Shown: positions 12,749 to 22,738 of the stretch, in pieces
Position numbering within the stretch: position 1 is the stretch's first letter
Layout: the number at the start of each line of letters is the position of its first letter
Assembly: GCF_003086295.3 (NCBI RefSeq)
Contig: NC_092042.1
Location: forward strand, 41,525,419-41,589,418
Direction of reading: 5' to 3'
Length of the DNA: 64,000 bases
Source of the DNA: Arachis hypogaea
Taxonomy: Eukaryota; Streptophyta; Magnoliopsida; Fabales; Fabaceae
The notes under the pieces: generated by a model
The model's database searches: none
What the model was told of the DNA's origin: nothing
Seen by the model: the letters and a program-made list of their open reading frames with translations, nothing else
Made by a program: the position numbers and the translations under genes

Positions 12749-13274
12749 CCGTGGGTGAGGGGATTGGGTGGCTAGGTTTTTTTTTTAGTTGAGTGAGTGT
12801 TAATAAAATTATGGTTTGGGTTTAATTAGAGTAATGTGGTTTTAATAAAATTGGGGTATAGAATATTAATTTGAAATCTAATTTAATCTCTAAAAATTAT
12901 TTTAAAATATTATTTGTTATATTAAAATACTAATTGACTCTCAATCAAATATTCTAATTAAAAATATAAGATAATATAATTAATTTCCTTTATCCCTAAA
13001 ACTTAAAGTATTGAATTATAAAAATATCAATTATTTAAATCAAATCATATAAAATTCTTAGTATTTCATAACTACTAACGTTATCATTTAAATATAGAGA
13101 ATAACTCAATAGTTATAAAATTGGATAAGAATCTTAATTTATTTCAAATTCAATTAATTTAAAATTTGCTTTAGTTATCTTTAATAAAGTAATTTCTGAA
13201 ATTAAAGTTATAAGAAAATAAGTGACTTTGAAATTAGTTTATAATAAAAATTTTCAAAAGTTTTGGGTCTTACA

Positions 13275-13520
13275 GGTAACAATATGCTAGTCACCAAAAT
13301 GAGATATTTTATTTTTTAGCATTATCATCAGACTTTTTTCCCGGTAAATCCGACGGTAATGTTGGCATCATCAAATTACCCATTCACACCAAAACATACC
13401 ATTGGATTTTAGGACGGGCTACCAAATCCGATGGTAATGTTTTGGACAGATAAATATTATACAAATACCACATAAAATCCAACGATAGTGTCAGTTGTTC
13501 AAACCAAGTTCTTGGGGCAT
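13275..13520. mobile_element. CACTA-like repeat, right arm
   Basis: It carries tccgacggtaatgttgg, tccgatggtaatgtt and atccaacgatagtg, variants of the motif in the 9219-9635 arm. No terminal CACTA was found. The following 13521-13786 is AT-rich and holds nothing I recognise. Confidence 0.35.
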
Positions 13521-13786
13521 GCTTAGAACCATAAAGAGTTTGTATCTACTTGTATGTATGGTATTTACTTAGTCAAAACAATTTAATTTTTAAGAAAGTA
13601 TATAAACAAATAGCACTAAAACAATATGCAATCAATGTACTACCAAGAAAAAATTTGAGTTCTAAAAAGAATGAACAACTTGCAAGATAAGATATCATAA
13701 AAGTTGAAAACATAAAATTGAACAATCGAACCTCTCATTGGATATGTATACTCTCTAATCGCTCAAGTGTATAGGGTTGATTCACT

Positions 13787-15650
13787 CAACAACAAAAACA
13801 ACGACAACAACAAAGCCTTGTCCCAGTAGGTGGGGTTGGCTACATGAGTCAAACGACGCCATTGTGCTCTGTCATGTATCATGTCTACAGAGGGACCCTT
13901 TACAAGTAGATCTCGTTTAACCACCTCATGGATGGTCTTCTTAGGTCTTCCTCTACCTTTCACCCCTTATCTATCTTCCATCTCATCCACCCTCCTGATT
14001 GGGTGTTCTGTCGATCTTCTTCTCACATGTCCAAACCACCCGAGACGCGATTCAACCATCTTTTCCACAATGGGTGCTACTCCAACTCTCTCCCTTATAT
14101 CTTCGTTCCTTATTTTATCCAATCGCGTATGACCACTCATCCATCTCAACATCTTCATCTCTGCCACACTCAACTTATGTTCGTGCTCCCCTTTGGCCGT
14201 CCAACACTCCGTACCATAAAGCATAGCCGGTCTTATAGTAGTGGGATAGAATTTACCTTTAAGTTTTAAAGACACCTTTTGTTGCATATAAAACCAGATG
14301 CACTCCGCCATTTTGACCAACCTGCCTGGATCTTATGATTTACATCCTGTTCAATCTCTCTATTATCCTCTATAATGCACCCAAGAAACTTAAAACTTTT
14401 AACTTTCGGTAGGATGCTTTCTCCAATCTTCACCTCTATATTAGGGTTTTCCCTTCTCAGACTGAACTTACATTCCATATATTCCGTCTTGCTACGGCTT
14501 ATGCGCAGGCCATACACTTCTAGAGCTTCTCTCTATAACTCCAACTTCTTATTTAAGTCTTCCCTTGACTCTCCATAAGGACGATATCATCGGTAAAAAG
14601 CATGCACTATGGCACAAGCTCTTATATGTGCTCTGTGAGTACTTCTAAGGCTAATGTGAAAAGATTGGGCTTAAGGATGATCCCTGGTGTAATCCTATAC
14701 CAATAAAAAATTCCTCTTGCACACCACCTTTAGTCTTCACACTAGTTGTGGCCCCATCATACATGTCTTTAATTGCACGAATATATGTGATCCTTACTCT
14801 CCTCTTTTCTAAAATCTTCCATAAGACCTCCCATGGCACCATATCGTACACTTTTTTCAAATCAATAAACACCATATGTAGATCCCTTTTATTACTACGA
14901 TATCTCTCCATCATCCTTCTTAATAGGTATATTGCTTTGGTTGTGGATCTGCCTAGCATAAATCCAAATTGGTTCTCTGTTACTTGTGTCTCTTTTCTCA
15001 ACCTCCATTCTATCACCATTTTCTATAACTTCATGGTATGGCTCATGAGTTTGATCCCTCTATAGTTTCCGTAACTTTGTATATCTCCCTTATTCTTGTG
15101 GATAGGTACCGAGGTGCTTTTTCTCCACTCATCAGGCATCTTCTTTGACCTTAAAATCTCATTAAAAAGCTTGGTTAACCAGTTGATGCCTTTCCATCTA
15201 AGGCCCTTCCAAACCTCAATCAGGATATTATCAGGTCCTACTGCGCTGCCATTTTTCATCTGCTTTAGAGCCTCTTTTACCTCGAAGTCTCAAATACTTC
15301 AATAGTAGTCAAAGCTTTGATCTTCTTCCCTTGTGCATAACTGACCAAGGCTCGGAAAAGTCTTCTGTCCTTCATTAAATAACTCGTAGAAGTAGCTCTT
15401 TCACCTTTCATTAATCTTCTTCTCTTGAGCCAGCACCTCTCCATCCTTATCCTTTATGCACTTAACCTCATCCAAATATCTCGTTCTTCTTTCACAGCTC
15501 TTTGCGATTCTATATATACCTTTTTCTCCTTCTTTCGTGCCCAAAGACTGGTAGTGACCCTCGTATGCTCTTGTTCTTGCCTCACTTACAACCACTTTTG
15601 TCTCTTTCTTAGCAGCCTTATACTTTTCCTAATTATTTGCATTGCGACAT
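13787..15650 (-). pseudogene. RTE-type LINE, 3' half: reverse transcriptase and C-terminal region (broken)
   Basis: Minus-strand fragments read in order. Upstream region: KVVVSEARTRAYEG (15605) and MKNGSAVGPDNILIEVWK (15259). Reverse transcriptase: [20 protein letters not shown] and [20 protein letters not shown] (15019-14651), then the catalytic box as FTDD near 14580, where the family has FADD. C-terminal region: GLRISRSKTEYMECKF (14517), YGTECWTAKGEHEHKLSV (14250) and ARWRRLTHVANPT-like end. Several frameshifts and stops are present. The 3' tail is a TTG-rich run (13787-13813), as in plant RTE elements. The 5' half is at 35950-37150, on the far side of the Athila insertion. Confidence 0.92.
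15646..15650. other. Target-site duplication gacat, left copy
   Basis: Matches gacat at 35950-35954 exactly. The pair brackets the whole 20.3 kb compound insertion, and removing the insertion and one copy restores the LINE reading frame. Confidence 0.95.
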
Positions 15651-15726
15651 TGGTGCACGAATTTGTAATCCGCACAACTAACCAGCAAGTGCACTGGGTC
15701 GTCCAAGTAATACCTTACGTGAGTAA

Positions 15727-15737
15727 GGGTCGATCCC
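15727..15737 (-). promoter_or_regulatory. tRNA-Asp T-arm-like motif in LTR1 (candidate primer-activation site)
   Basis: The plus strand reads gggtcgatccc followed by acgg. Plant tRNA-Asp has GGGTTCGATCCCCGG in its T-arm, so element RNA would pair with it apart from one bulge and one mismatch. Same motif: 25103-25113, 34482-34492, 41882-41892, 47381-47391, 49175-49185, 61763-61773, and on the opposite strand in element B near 44911-44920. The function is inference. Confidence 0.45.
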
Positions 15738-16714
15738 ACGGAGAATATTGGTTTGAAGCAATCAATGTTTATTTTATTAATCTTAGTCAGGAGGCCAATA
15801 AGGTTATTTGGATTTAATTGTAAGAAGTCAAAGTATTTAAAATTGTAAGAGGAATAAGAGAGACTTAAATCGTTACTTGTTGTGCAGTAATGGGAAATAT
15901 GTTGGAGTTTTGGAGATGCTTTGTCCTTTGACTTCAACTCTTCCTTGAAATCCTTCAACACACGCAAGGCTCCTTCCATGGCAAGCTCTATGTAGGGTGT
16001 CACCATTGTCAGTGGCTACTTCCCATCCTCTCAGTGAAAACGTTCCTATGCTCTGTCACAGCACGGCTAATCATCTGTCGGTTCTCAATCAAGTTGGAGT
16101 AGAATCCATTGATTCTTTTGCGTCTGTCACTAACGCCCAGCCTTCAGGAGTTTGAAGCTCGTCACAGTCATTCAATCCCAGAATCCTACTCGGAATACCA
16201 CAGACAAGGTGTAGACTTTCCGGATTCTCATGAATGCCGCCATCAATCCGGCTTATACCACGAAGATTCTGATTTAGGAATCTAAGAGATATTCATTCAA
16301 TCTGATGTAGAACGGAGGTGGTTGTCAGGCACACGTTCATGGATTGAGGAAGGTGATGAGTGTCACGAATCATCACCTTCTCCATAGTTAAGCGCGAATA
16401 AACATCTTAGATAAGAACAAGCGTGTTTGAATAGAAAACAAAGGAATTGTATTAAATCATCGAGACGCTGCAGAGCTCCTCACCCCCAACAATGAAGTTT
16501 AGATACTCATGCCATCAAAAGTATGTAATTCAGATCTGAAAATGTCATCAGGTACAAGATAAGTCTCTAAAAGTTGTTTAAATAGTAAACTAGTGACCTA
16601 GGTTTACAGAAAATGAGTAAACTAAGATAATTGGTGCAGAAATCCACTTCTGGGGCCCACTTGGTGTGTGCTGGGGCTGGGACTAGAGCTATCCACGAGT
16701 TGAGGCCTTTCTTG

Positions 16715-16822
16715 GAGTTGAACTCCAAGTTATGACGTGTTTTGGGCGTTCAACTCCGGATCATGACGTTTTTCTGGCGTTTAACTCCAGACAGCAGCAT
16801 GAACTTGGCGTTCAACGCCAAG
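16715..16822. repeat. Four palindromic units, about 30 bp apart, in LTR1
   Basis: Units: ttggagttgaactccaag (16715), ttgggcgttcaactccgga (16742), ctggcgtttaactccag (16774), cttggcgttcaacgccaag (16804). Each is a near-perfect inverted repeat able to form a 7-8 bp stem. They lie just downstream (element sense) of the TATA-like site. The same arrangement occurs in every LTR of this family here. Confidence 0.85.
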
Positions 16823-16852
16823 TTACATCGTCTATCTTCGCGCAAAGTATGG

Positions 16853-16866
16853 ACTATTATATATTG
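16853..16866 (-). promoter_or_regulatory. Candidate TATA box of the LTR promoter
   Basis: The minus strand reads caatatataatagtcc. It is preserved at the matching place in the LTRs near 26229, 35607, 50279 and 62899, with one change near 55639. Its orientation and its position upstream of the palindromic units fit a core promoter; no start site can be proven from sequence. Confidence 0.5.
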
Positions 16867-17212
16867 CTGGAAAGCCCTAGATGTCTACTTTCCAACGCCG
16901 TTGAGAGCGCGCCAATTGGACTCCTGTAGCTCCAAAAAATCCATTCCGAGTGCAGGGAGGTCAGGATCCAACAGCATCAGCAGTCCTTTTTCAGCCTAAG
17001 TCAGATTTTTGCTCAACTCCCTCAATTTCAGCCAGAAAATACCTGAAATCACAGAAAAATACACACACTCATAGTAAAGTCCAGAAATATGATTTTTGCC
17101 TAAAAACTAATAATATTCTACTAAAAACTAATTAAAACATACTAAAATCTACATGAAATTACCCCCAAAAAGCGTATAAAATATCCGCTCATCACAACAC
17201 CAAACTTAAACT

Positions 17213-17232
17213 GTTGCTTGTTCTCAAGCAAC
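17213..17232 (-). other. Conserved hairpin beside the 3' LTR (copy 1)
   Basis: The minus strand forms an 8 bp stem GTTGCTTG/CAAGCAAC with loop AGAA, 18 bp inside the 3' LTR. It is followed toward the LTR by AAGTTTGGTGTTG. Equivalent hairpins lie in all the other element 3' regions here, with pair-preserving changes (see findings). Confidence 0.75.
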
Positions 17233-18789
17233 TAGATGAATAAAAGAGGATAAAAAGAAATCAAGAAGCAATAATATCTCAGAGTTTTAAGTGAAGCTCA
17301 GATTCTAATTAGATGAGCGGGGCTAGTAGCTTTTTGCTTCCAAACAGTTTTGGCATCTCACTTTATCCTTTGAAATTCAGAATGATTGGCATCCATAGGA
17401 ACTCAGAAGTCAGATAGTATTATTGATTTTCCTAGTTAAGTATGTTGATTCTTGAACACAGCTACTTTTATGAGTCTTGGCCGTGGCCCTAAGCACTTTG
17501 TTTTCCAGTATTACCACCGGATACACAAATGCCACAGACACATAACTGGGTGAACCTTTTCAGATTGTGACTCAGCTTTGCTAGAGTCCCCAGTTAGAGG
17601 TGTCCAGAGCTCTTAAGCACACTCTTTTTGCTTTGGATCACGACTTTAACCACTCAGTCTCAAGCTTTTCACTTGGACCTTCATGACACAAGCACATGGT
17701 TAGGGACAGCTTGATTTAGCCGCTTAGGCCTGGATTTTATTTCCTTGGGCCCTCCTATCCATTGATGCTCAAAGCCTTGGATCCTTTTTACCCTTGCATT
17801 TTGGTTTTAAGGGCTATTGGCTTTTTCTGCTTGCTTTTTCTTTTTCTTTCTATTTTTTTTCGCCACTTTTTTTTTCACAAACTTTTGCTTTTTCACTGCT
17901 TTTTCTTGCTTCAAGAATCAATTTCATGATTTTTCAGATCATCAATAACATTTCTCTTTGTTCATCATTCTTTCAAGAGCCAACAATTTTAACATTCATA
18001 AACAACAAGATCAAAAATATGCACTGTTCAAGCATTCATTCAGAAGACAAAAAGTATTGCCACCACATATAAATAATTAGAATTTTCCTTATTAAGAACT
18101 CGAAAAAATTAAATTGCCTCTTTATTCTACAAATCTACTATTTTATTCATGTTTGATGATGATGGGAAAAATAAATTATAACTTAATTGGAAATAAAACC
18201 AAAATAGATATGCTAATTACTACTACTCCTATATAACTTCTAAGGTAAAATCCTATAATAATACTATCACAGAGTTAAAGCTAGAATTAGAACTTAACAA
18301 CCTGTATTTTGGGAAGTGGATGTTCCTCTAGTCTGTAGGGTGCCTTCAAGAATTAATTTCTGACGCTTCAGCTCCCTTAAGTTCACATCCTTGCTCTTCT
18401 TGTTCCTTTAGGTGCCATGATCTTGATGAGTTTTAGCTCAATGATCATGGCAACTCACACCAAACTTAGAGGTTTGCTTGTCCTCAAGCAAAAGAAATGA
18501 CAGGAGAGGAATAGAGGGAGAGGCAATTTTGAAATCCAAAAGATATGATGAGTTGAAAAAGATTTGAAAAAGATTTGGATTGGAAAAAGATTTGGGTTTA
18601 TGAATTAAGATATATTTGATATTTTTGAAAAAGGGATTTTAGAAATTAGTGTTTTTAGAAATTAGGATTAAAAATTTTGGAATTGAAGGATGACATTTTG
18701 AAACATATTTATGCAAGAAATCATGAATTGAAACATAAAAATTTAGAAAAATTATAAAGAAAAACGAATTTTACCTCCTCCCCACCATC
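17233..18789 (-). other. 3' untranslated region of copy 1
   Basis: There is no domain-bearing ORF and no third ORF. A T-rich tract (17800-17910) corresponds to an A-rich tract in element sense and recurs in elements D and E. A second hairpin lies at 18473-18492 (TTTGCTTG/CAAGCAAA, loop AGGA), again beside ACACCAAACTTA. Confidence 0.7.
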
Positions 18790-19120
18790 CTGGCGTTAAA
18801 CGCCCAAACGATGCATGTTTTGGGCGTTTAACGCCCAAATGCTGCTTCTCCTGGGCGTTCAACGCCCAGCTGATGCTTCTTTCTGGCGTTGAACGCCAGG
18901 AAGTCCTTTGTCACTGGGCGTTTTTCTGAACGCCCAGGATGCTAGCAGACTGGCGTTAAACGCCCAGAAGGTGCTTCTTTTTGGCGTTTAACGCCCAGAA
19001 GATGCTCCTTTCTGGCGTTTAACGCCCAGATGGCTACCCTTACTGGCGTTAAACGCCCAGTGGGTGCTTCTTTTGGGCGTTCAACACCCAAAGTGTTTCT
19101 TACTGGCTTTCTCACGCCAG
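18790..19120. repeat. Eleven-unit palindromic minisatellite after pol (copy 1)
   Basis: Eleven inverted-repeat units of ctggcgttaaacgcccag type start near 18790, 18820, 18851, 18883, 18914, 18950, 18981, 19012, 19043, 19073 and 19103. The spacing is a regular 30-36 bp. Several carry paired changes that keep the stem (ctgggc/gcccag against ctggc/gccag). The ORF at 18942-19157 simply translates the array. Confidence 0.92.
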
Positions 19121-19248
19121 TGAGCTTCCAAATTTCCCTGTAACTCTGTGACTTCAACCATTTGCTATTTCACCTTTGAAGATACTTGGACTCATACCTG
19201 TAAAAAAAGAAAATTTATTTAATTAGTAAATAAAGTTTGTAAATGGCT

Positions 19249-19281
19249 GGGTTGCCTCCCAGCAAGCGCTTCTTTATTGTC
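19249..19281 (-). promoter_or_regulatory. Conserved motif just after the pol stop (copy 1)
   Basis: In element sense: GACAATAAAGAAGCGCTTGC, then TGGGAGGCAACCC, beginning 23 nt after the integrase-tail stop. It includes the 8 bp palindrome AAGCGCTT. Near-identical copies follow the coding region in C (54438-54470) and D (58840-58872), whose other sequence differs widely. Confidence 0.7.
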
Positions 19282-19304
19282 TTTAGCTGGACTACCACTG
19301 AGCT

Positions 19305-19708
19305 CTAATCAAGTCTCAGTTTTGAGCATTCTTGCTCGAAGTTGCCTTCAAGATAATGTTTAACTCTCTGTCCATTAACAATGAACCTTTTGTTAGATTC
19401 ATTATCCTGAAGCTCTACGTATCCATATGGTGATACACTTGTAATTACATATGGACCTCTCCACCAGGATTTTAATTTCCCAGGGAATAATTTGAGCCTA
19501 GAATTGAATAGCAGAACTTTCTGCCCTGGCTCAAAGACTCTGGATGAAACTTTCTTATCATGCCATCTTTTTGCTTTCTCCTTGTAAATTTTGCCCATTA
19601 GTCTGTGGATGGTATGGAGTGGATACCCTGTGGCTAACTCCATAACGAACCAAAGCAGAGTAAAGCTGTTTATTGCAGAAATGAGTGCCCCCATCACTGA
19701 TTAATACT
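19305..19708 (-). pseudogene. Integrase tail with internal deletion (copy 1)
   Basis: After a one-base insertion in an A-run near 19757, the integrase frame continues as [17 protein letters not shown], including the second catalytic Asp, then RYGVSHRVSTPYHPQTNGQ. At about 19590-19600 it jumps to IYKEKAKRWHDKK. In intact relatives roughly 100 residues lie between, including the catalytic Glu just after QTNGQ. The C-terminal domain (VFEPGQKVLLFNSRLKLFPG...SWWRGPYVI) follows, in another frame, to the stop at 19305. With catalytic Glu and half the core missing, this integrase cannot act, so the element depended on integrase from elsewhere unless the damage came after insertion. Confidence 0.88.
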
Positions 19709-22132
19709 CTAGGGGTACCAAATCTGCTGAAGATGTGTTTCTGGAGGAATTTTTAACACTGTTTTAGTGTCATTAGTGGGTGTTGCAATAGCCTCCACCC
19801 ATTTGGATACATAATCCACTGCCACCAGAATATAAGTGTTTGAGTATGATGGTGGGAATGGTCCCATGAAGTCAATACCCCATACATCAAACAACTCAAT
19901 CTCCAAGATTCCTTGTTGAGGCATGGCATAACTGTGAGGCAGATTGCCAGATCTTTGGCAACTGTCACAATTAAGTACAAATGCTCGGGAATCTTTATAG
20001 AGAGTAGGCCAGTAGAAGCCACATTGGAGGACTCTTGTGGCTGTTCGCTCACTTCCAAAATGTCCTCCATACTGTGATCCATGGCAATGCCATAGAATTT
20101 TCTGCGCTTCTTTTTTAGGCACACATCTAAGGATTACTCCGTCTGCACATCTCTTGAAGAGATATGGTTCATCCCAAAGATAGTACTTTGCATCTGTGAT
20201 CAATTTCTTTGATTGCAGCCTACTGTACTCTTTGGGTATGAATCTTACTGCCTTGTAGTTTGCAATGTCTGCAAACCATGGCACTTCCTGGATGGCAAAG
20301 AGTTGCTCATCCGGAAAAGTTTCAGAGATCTCAGTGAGAGGGAAGGACGCCCCTTCTACTGGTTCTATTCGGGACAAGTGATCTGCTACTTGATTCTCTG
20401 TCCCTTTTCTGTCTCTTATTTCTATATCAAACTCTTGCAAAAGCAATACCCACCTTATGAGTCTGGGTTTTGAATCCTGCTTTGTGAGTAGATATTTAAG
20501 AGCAGCATGATCAATGTACACAATCACTTTTGATCCTACTAAATAGGATCTGAATTTATCAATGGCGTAAACCACTGCAAGTAGCTCTTTTTCTGTGGTT
20601 GTGTAATTCTTCTGTGCATCATTTAGAACACGGCTGGCATAATAAATGACGTGCAGAAGCTTGTCATGCCTCTGTCCCAACACTGCACCAATGGCATGGT
20701 CACTGGCATCACACATCAATTCAAATGGTAATGTCCAGTCTGGTGCAGAGATGATTGGTGCTGTAACCAATTTAGCTTTCAGAGTCTCAAATGCCTGCAG
20801 ACACTCTTTATCAAAGATGAATGGCGTGTCAGCAGCTAGCAGGTTGCTCAGAGGTTTGGCGATTTTTGAAAAATCCTTTATAAACCTCCTATAGAATCCT
20901 GCATGCCCCAGAAAGCTTCTGATTGCCTTAACATTGGCAGGTGGTGGTAATTTTTCAATTACCTCTACCTTAGCTTGATCCACCTCTATCCCCTTGTTCG
21001 AGATTTTGTGCCCAAGGACAATTCCTTCAGTCACCATAAAGTGACACTTCTCCCAGTTTAAAACCAGGTTAGTCTCTTGGCATCTCTTTAGAACAAGTGC
21101 TAAATGGTTAAGGCAGGAGCTGAATGAGTCTCCAAACACTGAAAAGTCATCCATGAAGACTTCCAGAAATTTTTCCACCATATCATAGAAAATTGAGAGC
21201 ATGCACCTCTGAAAGGTTGCAGGTGCATTGCACAGGCCAAATGGCATCCTTCTGTATGCAAATACTCCAGAAGGACATGTGAATGTTGTTTTCTCCTGAT
21301 CCTGGGGGTCTACTACAATTTGATTATAACCTGAATATCCATCCAGGAAGCAGTAGTATTCATGACCTGCTAGTCTTTCTAGCATCTGGTCTATGAATGG
21401 TAAAGGAAAATGATCCTTTCTGGTGGCTGTATTGAGCCTTCTATAATCAATACACATACGCCACCCTGTAACTGTTCTTGTAGGAACCAGTTCATTTTTT
21501 TCATTGTGAACCACTGTCATGCCTCCCTTTTTAGGGATGACTTGGACAGGGCTTACCCAGGGGCTGTCAGAAATAGGATAAATAATCCCAGCCTCTAGTA
21601 ATTTAGTGACCTCCTTTTGCACCACTTCCTTCATGGCTGGGTTCAGCCGCCTTTGTGGTTGGACCACAGGTTTGGCGTCACCTTCCAATAGGATCTTGTG
21701 CATGCATCTGGCTGGACTAATGCCCTTAAGATCACTGATGGACCACCCAAGAGCTGTCTTGTGTGTCCTTAGCACTTGAATTAGTGCTTCCTCTTCCTGT
21801 GGCTCTAAGGTAGAGCTTATGATCACAGGAAAGGTATTACCTTCTCCCAGGAATGCATATTTTAGGGAAGGTGGTAATGGTTTGAGCTCGGGTTTAGGAG
21901 GTCTTTCCTCTTCCTGAGGGATTTTCAGAGGTTCTACTATTCTCTCTGATTCCTCCAGATCAGGCTGAACATCTTTAAAGATGTCCTCTAGTTCTGATTC
22001 GAGACTCTCAGTCATATTGACCTCTCTTACCAGAGAGTCAATAATATCAACACTCATGCAGTCATTTTGGGTGTCTGGATGTTGCATGGCTTTGACAACA
22101 TTCAACTTGAACTCCTCCTCATTGACTCTCAA
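19709..22132 (-). pseudogene. pol: Reverse transcriptase-RNase H-integrase N-terminus (copy 1)
   Basis: An open frame of 807 codons. Reverse transcriptase is at about residues 165-345, with CIDYRRLN (227-234) and the catalytic FMDD at 326-329. RNase H is at about 468-590, with acidic residues D475, E514, D541 and D584. The integrase zinc finger has H684, H691, C722 and C725, and the first catalytic Asp is D754 in WGIDFMGPF. The frame then runs out through a one-base insertion (ttaaaaattcc, near 19757), giving a nonsense tail. The first Met is not a true start: the frame is open upstream to an in-frame TAG at 22217 that splits it from protease. RT and RNase H motifs are intact in sequence. Confidence 0.93.
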
Positions 22133-22216
22133 GGTTACTTCCCCTTTTTGGACGTCAATGAGGGTTCGGCCAGTTGCTAGGAAAGGTCTTCCTAGAATGA
22201 GAGTTGCACTCTTGTG

Positions 22217-22723
22217 CTACTCCATTTCCAGCACCACAAAGTCAGTAGGAAAGGCAAATGGCCCAACCTTGACAATCATGTCTTCAATCACTCCTGATGG
22301 GTATTTAATGGAGCCATCAGCAAGTTGAAGACATATCCTGGTTGGTTTGATTTCTTCAGTCAAACCAAGCTTTCTGATAGTAGATGCAGGTATTAGATTG
22401 ATACTTGCCCCAAGATCACATAAAGCTTGCTTGGTACAAGTGCCCTCTAATGTGCATGGTATCATAAAGCTCCCAGGATCTTTAAGCTTCTCAGGTAAGC
22501 TTTTCAGAATGATTGCACTGCATTCTTCAGTGAGGTAAACTTTTTCAGTTTCCCTCCAATCCTTCTTATGACTTAAGATCTCTTTCATGAACTTAGCATA
22601 AGAGGGTATTTGCTCAAGTGCTTCTGCAAACGGAATCTTTATTTCAAGAGTCCTGAGATAGTCTGCAAAGCGGGCAAATTGCTTATCCTGTTCCGCTTGG
22701 CGGAGTTTTTGAGGATAAGGCAT
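22217..22723 (-). pseudogene. Aspartic protease (copy 1)
   Basis: About 168 residues with active-site CDLGASINLIP (D103). It is preceded by the family-typical MPYPQKLRQAEQDKQFARF and RFADYLRTLEIKIPF...SYAKFMKEIL linker and ends ...DFVVLEME. It is bounded by in-frame TAG codons: one 12 bases upstream of this Met, separating Gag, and one at 22217, replacing a Glu codon before [14 protein letters not shown]. Reading through both restores one Gag-Pol frame. The protease processes the polyprotein inside the particle. Confidence 0.88.
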
Positions 22724-22738
22724 TTTGGCTTTGTATTC

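Larger units (their letters stand above)
9636..13274. repeat. 3.6 kb LTR-like sequence, probable solo LTR of another gypsy family
   Basis: It starts TGTCACGCTTCCG and ends GGGTCTTACA, a TG...CA pair common for long legume gypsy LTRs. It lies between two similar CACTA-like arms, which suggests an insertion. It has no protein-coding domain. It holds a minisatellite (10660-10846), a GC-rich block (12110-12640) and a TG-rich run. The flanking five bases (cagaa and ggtaa) do not form a clean target duplication, so the borders or the solo-LTR reading may be wrong. Confidence 0.45.
15651..17194 (-). repeat. LTR1 (outer 3' LTR of tandem element)
   Basis: TGGTGCACG...CGCTCATCA on the plus strand. By eye it differs from LTR2 and LTR3 at about 17-19 positions, e.g. 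near 15741, 16072, 16225, 16750 and 16895, while those two differ from each other at about three. Minus-strand ORFs such as 15629-16006 reflect LTR sequence, not a gene. Confidence 0.96.

Noticed and set aside
12078..12758. Possible small protein genes in the GC-rich block
   Set aside because: Three mutually overlapping frames on both strands, no domain, low-complexity composition.
18790..19120. CRISPR-like array (palindromic repeats at regular 30 bp spacing)
   Set aside because: Plant nuclear DNA, repeats shorter than CRISPR repeats, spacers similar to one another rather than unique, and no cas genes. It is a retrotransposon minisatellite.
20213..22328. Plus-strand ORFs over the Athila pol region (and copies at 29589-31704)
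   Set aside because: Antisense shadows of reverse transcriptase and RNase H; present twice only because the element is duplicated.
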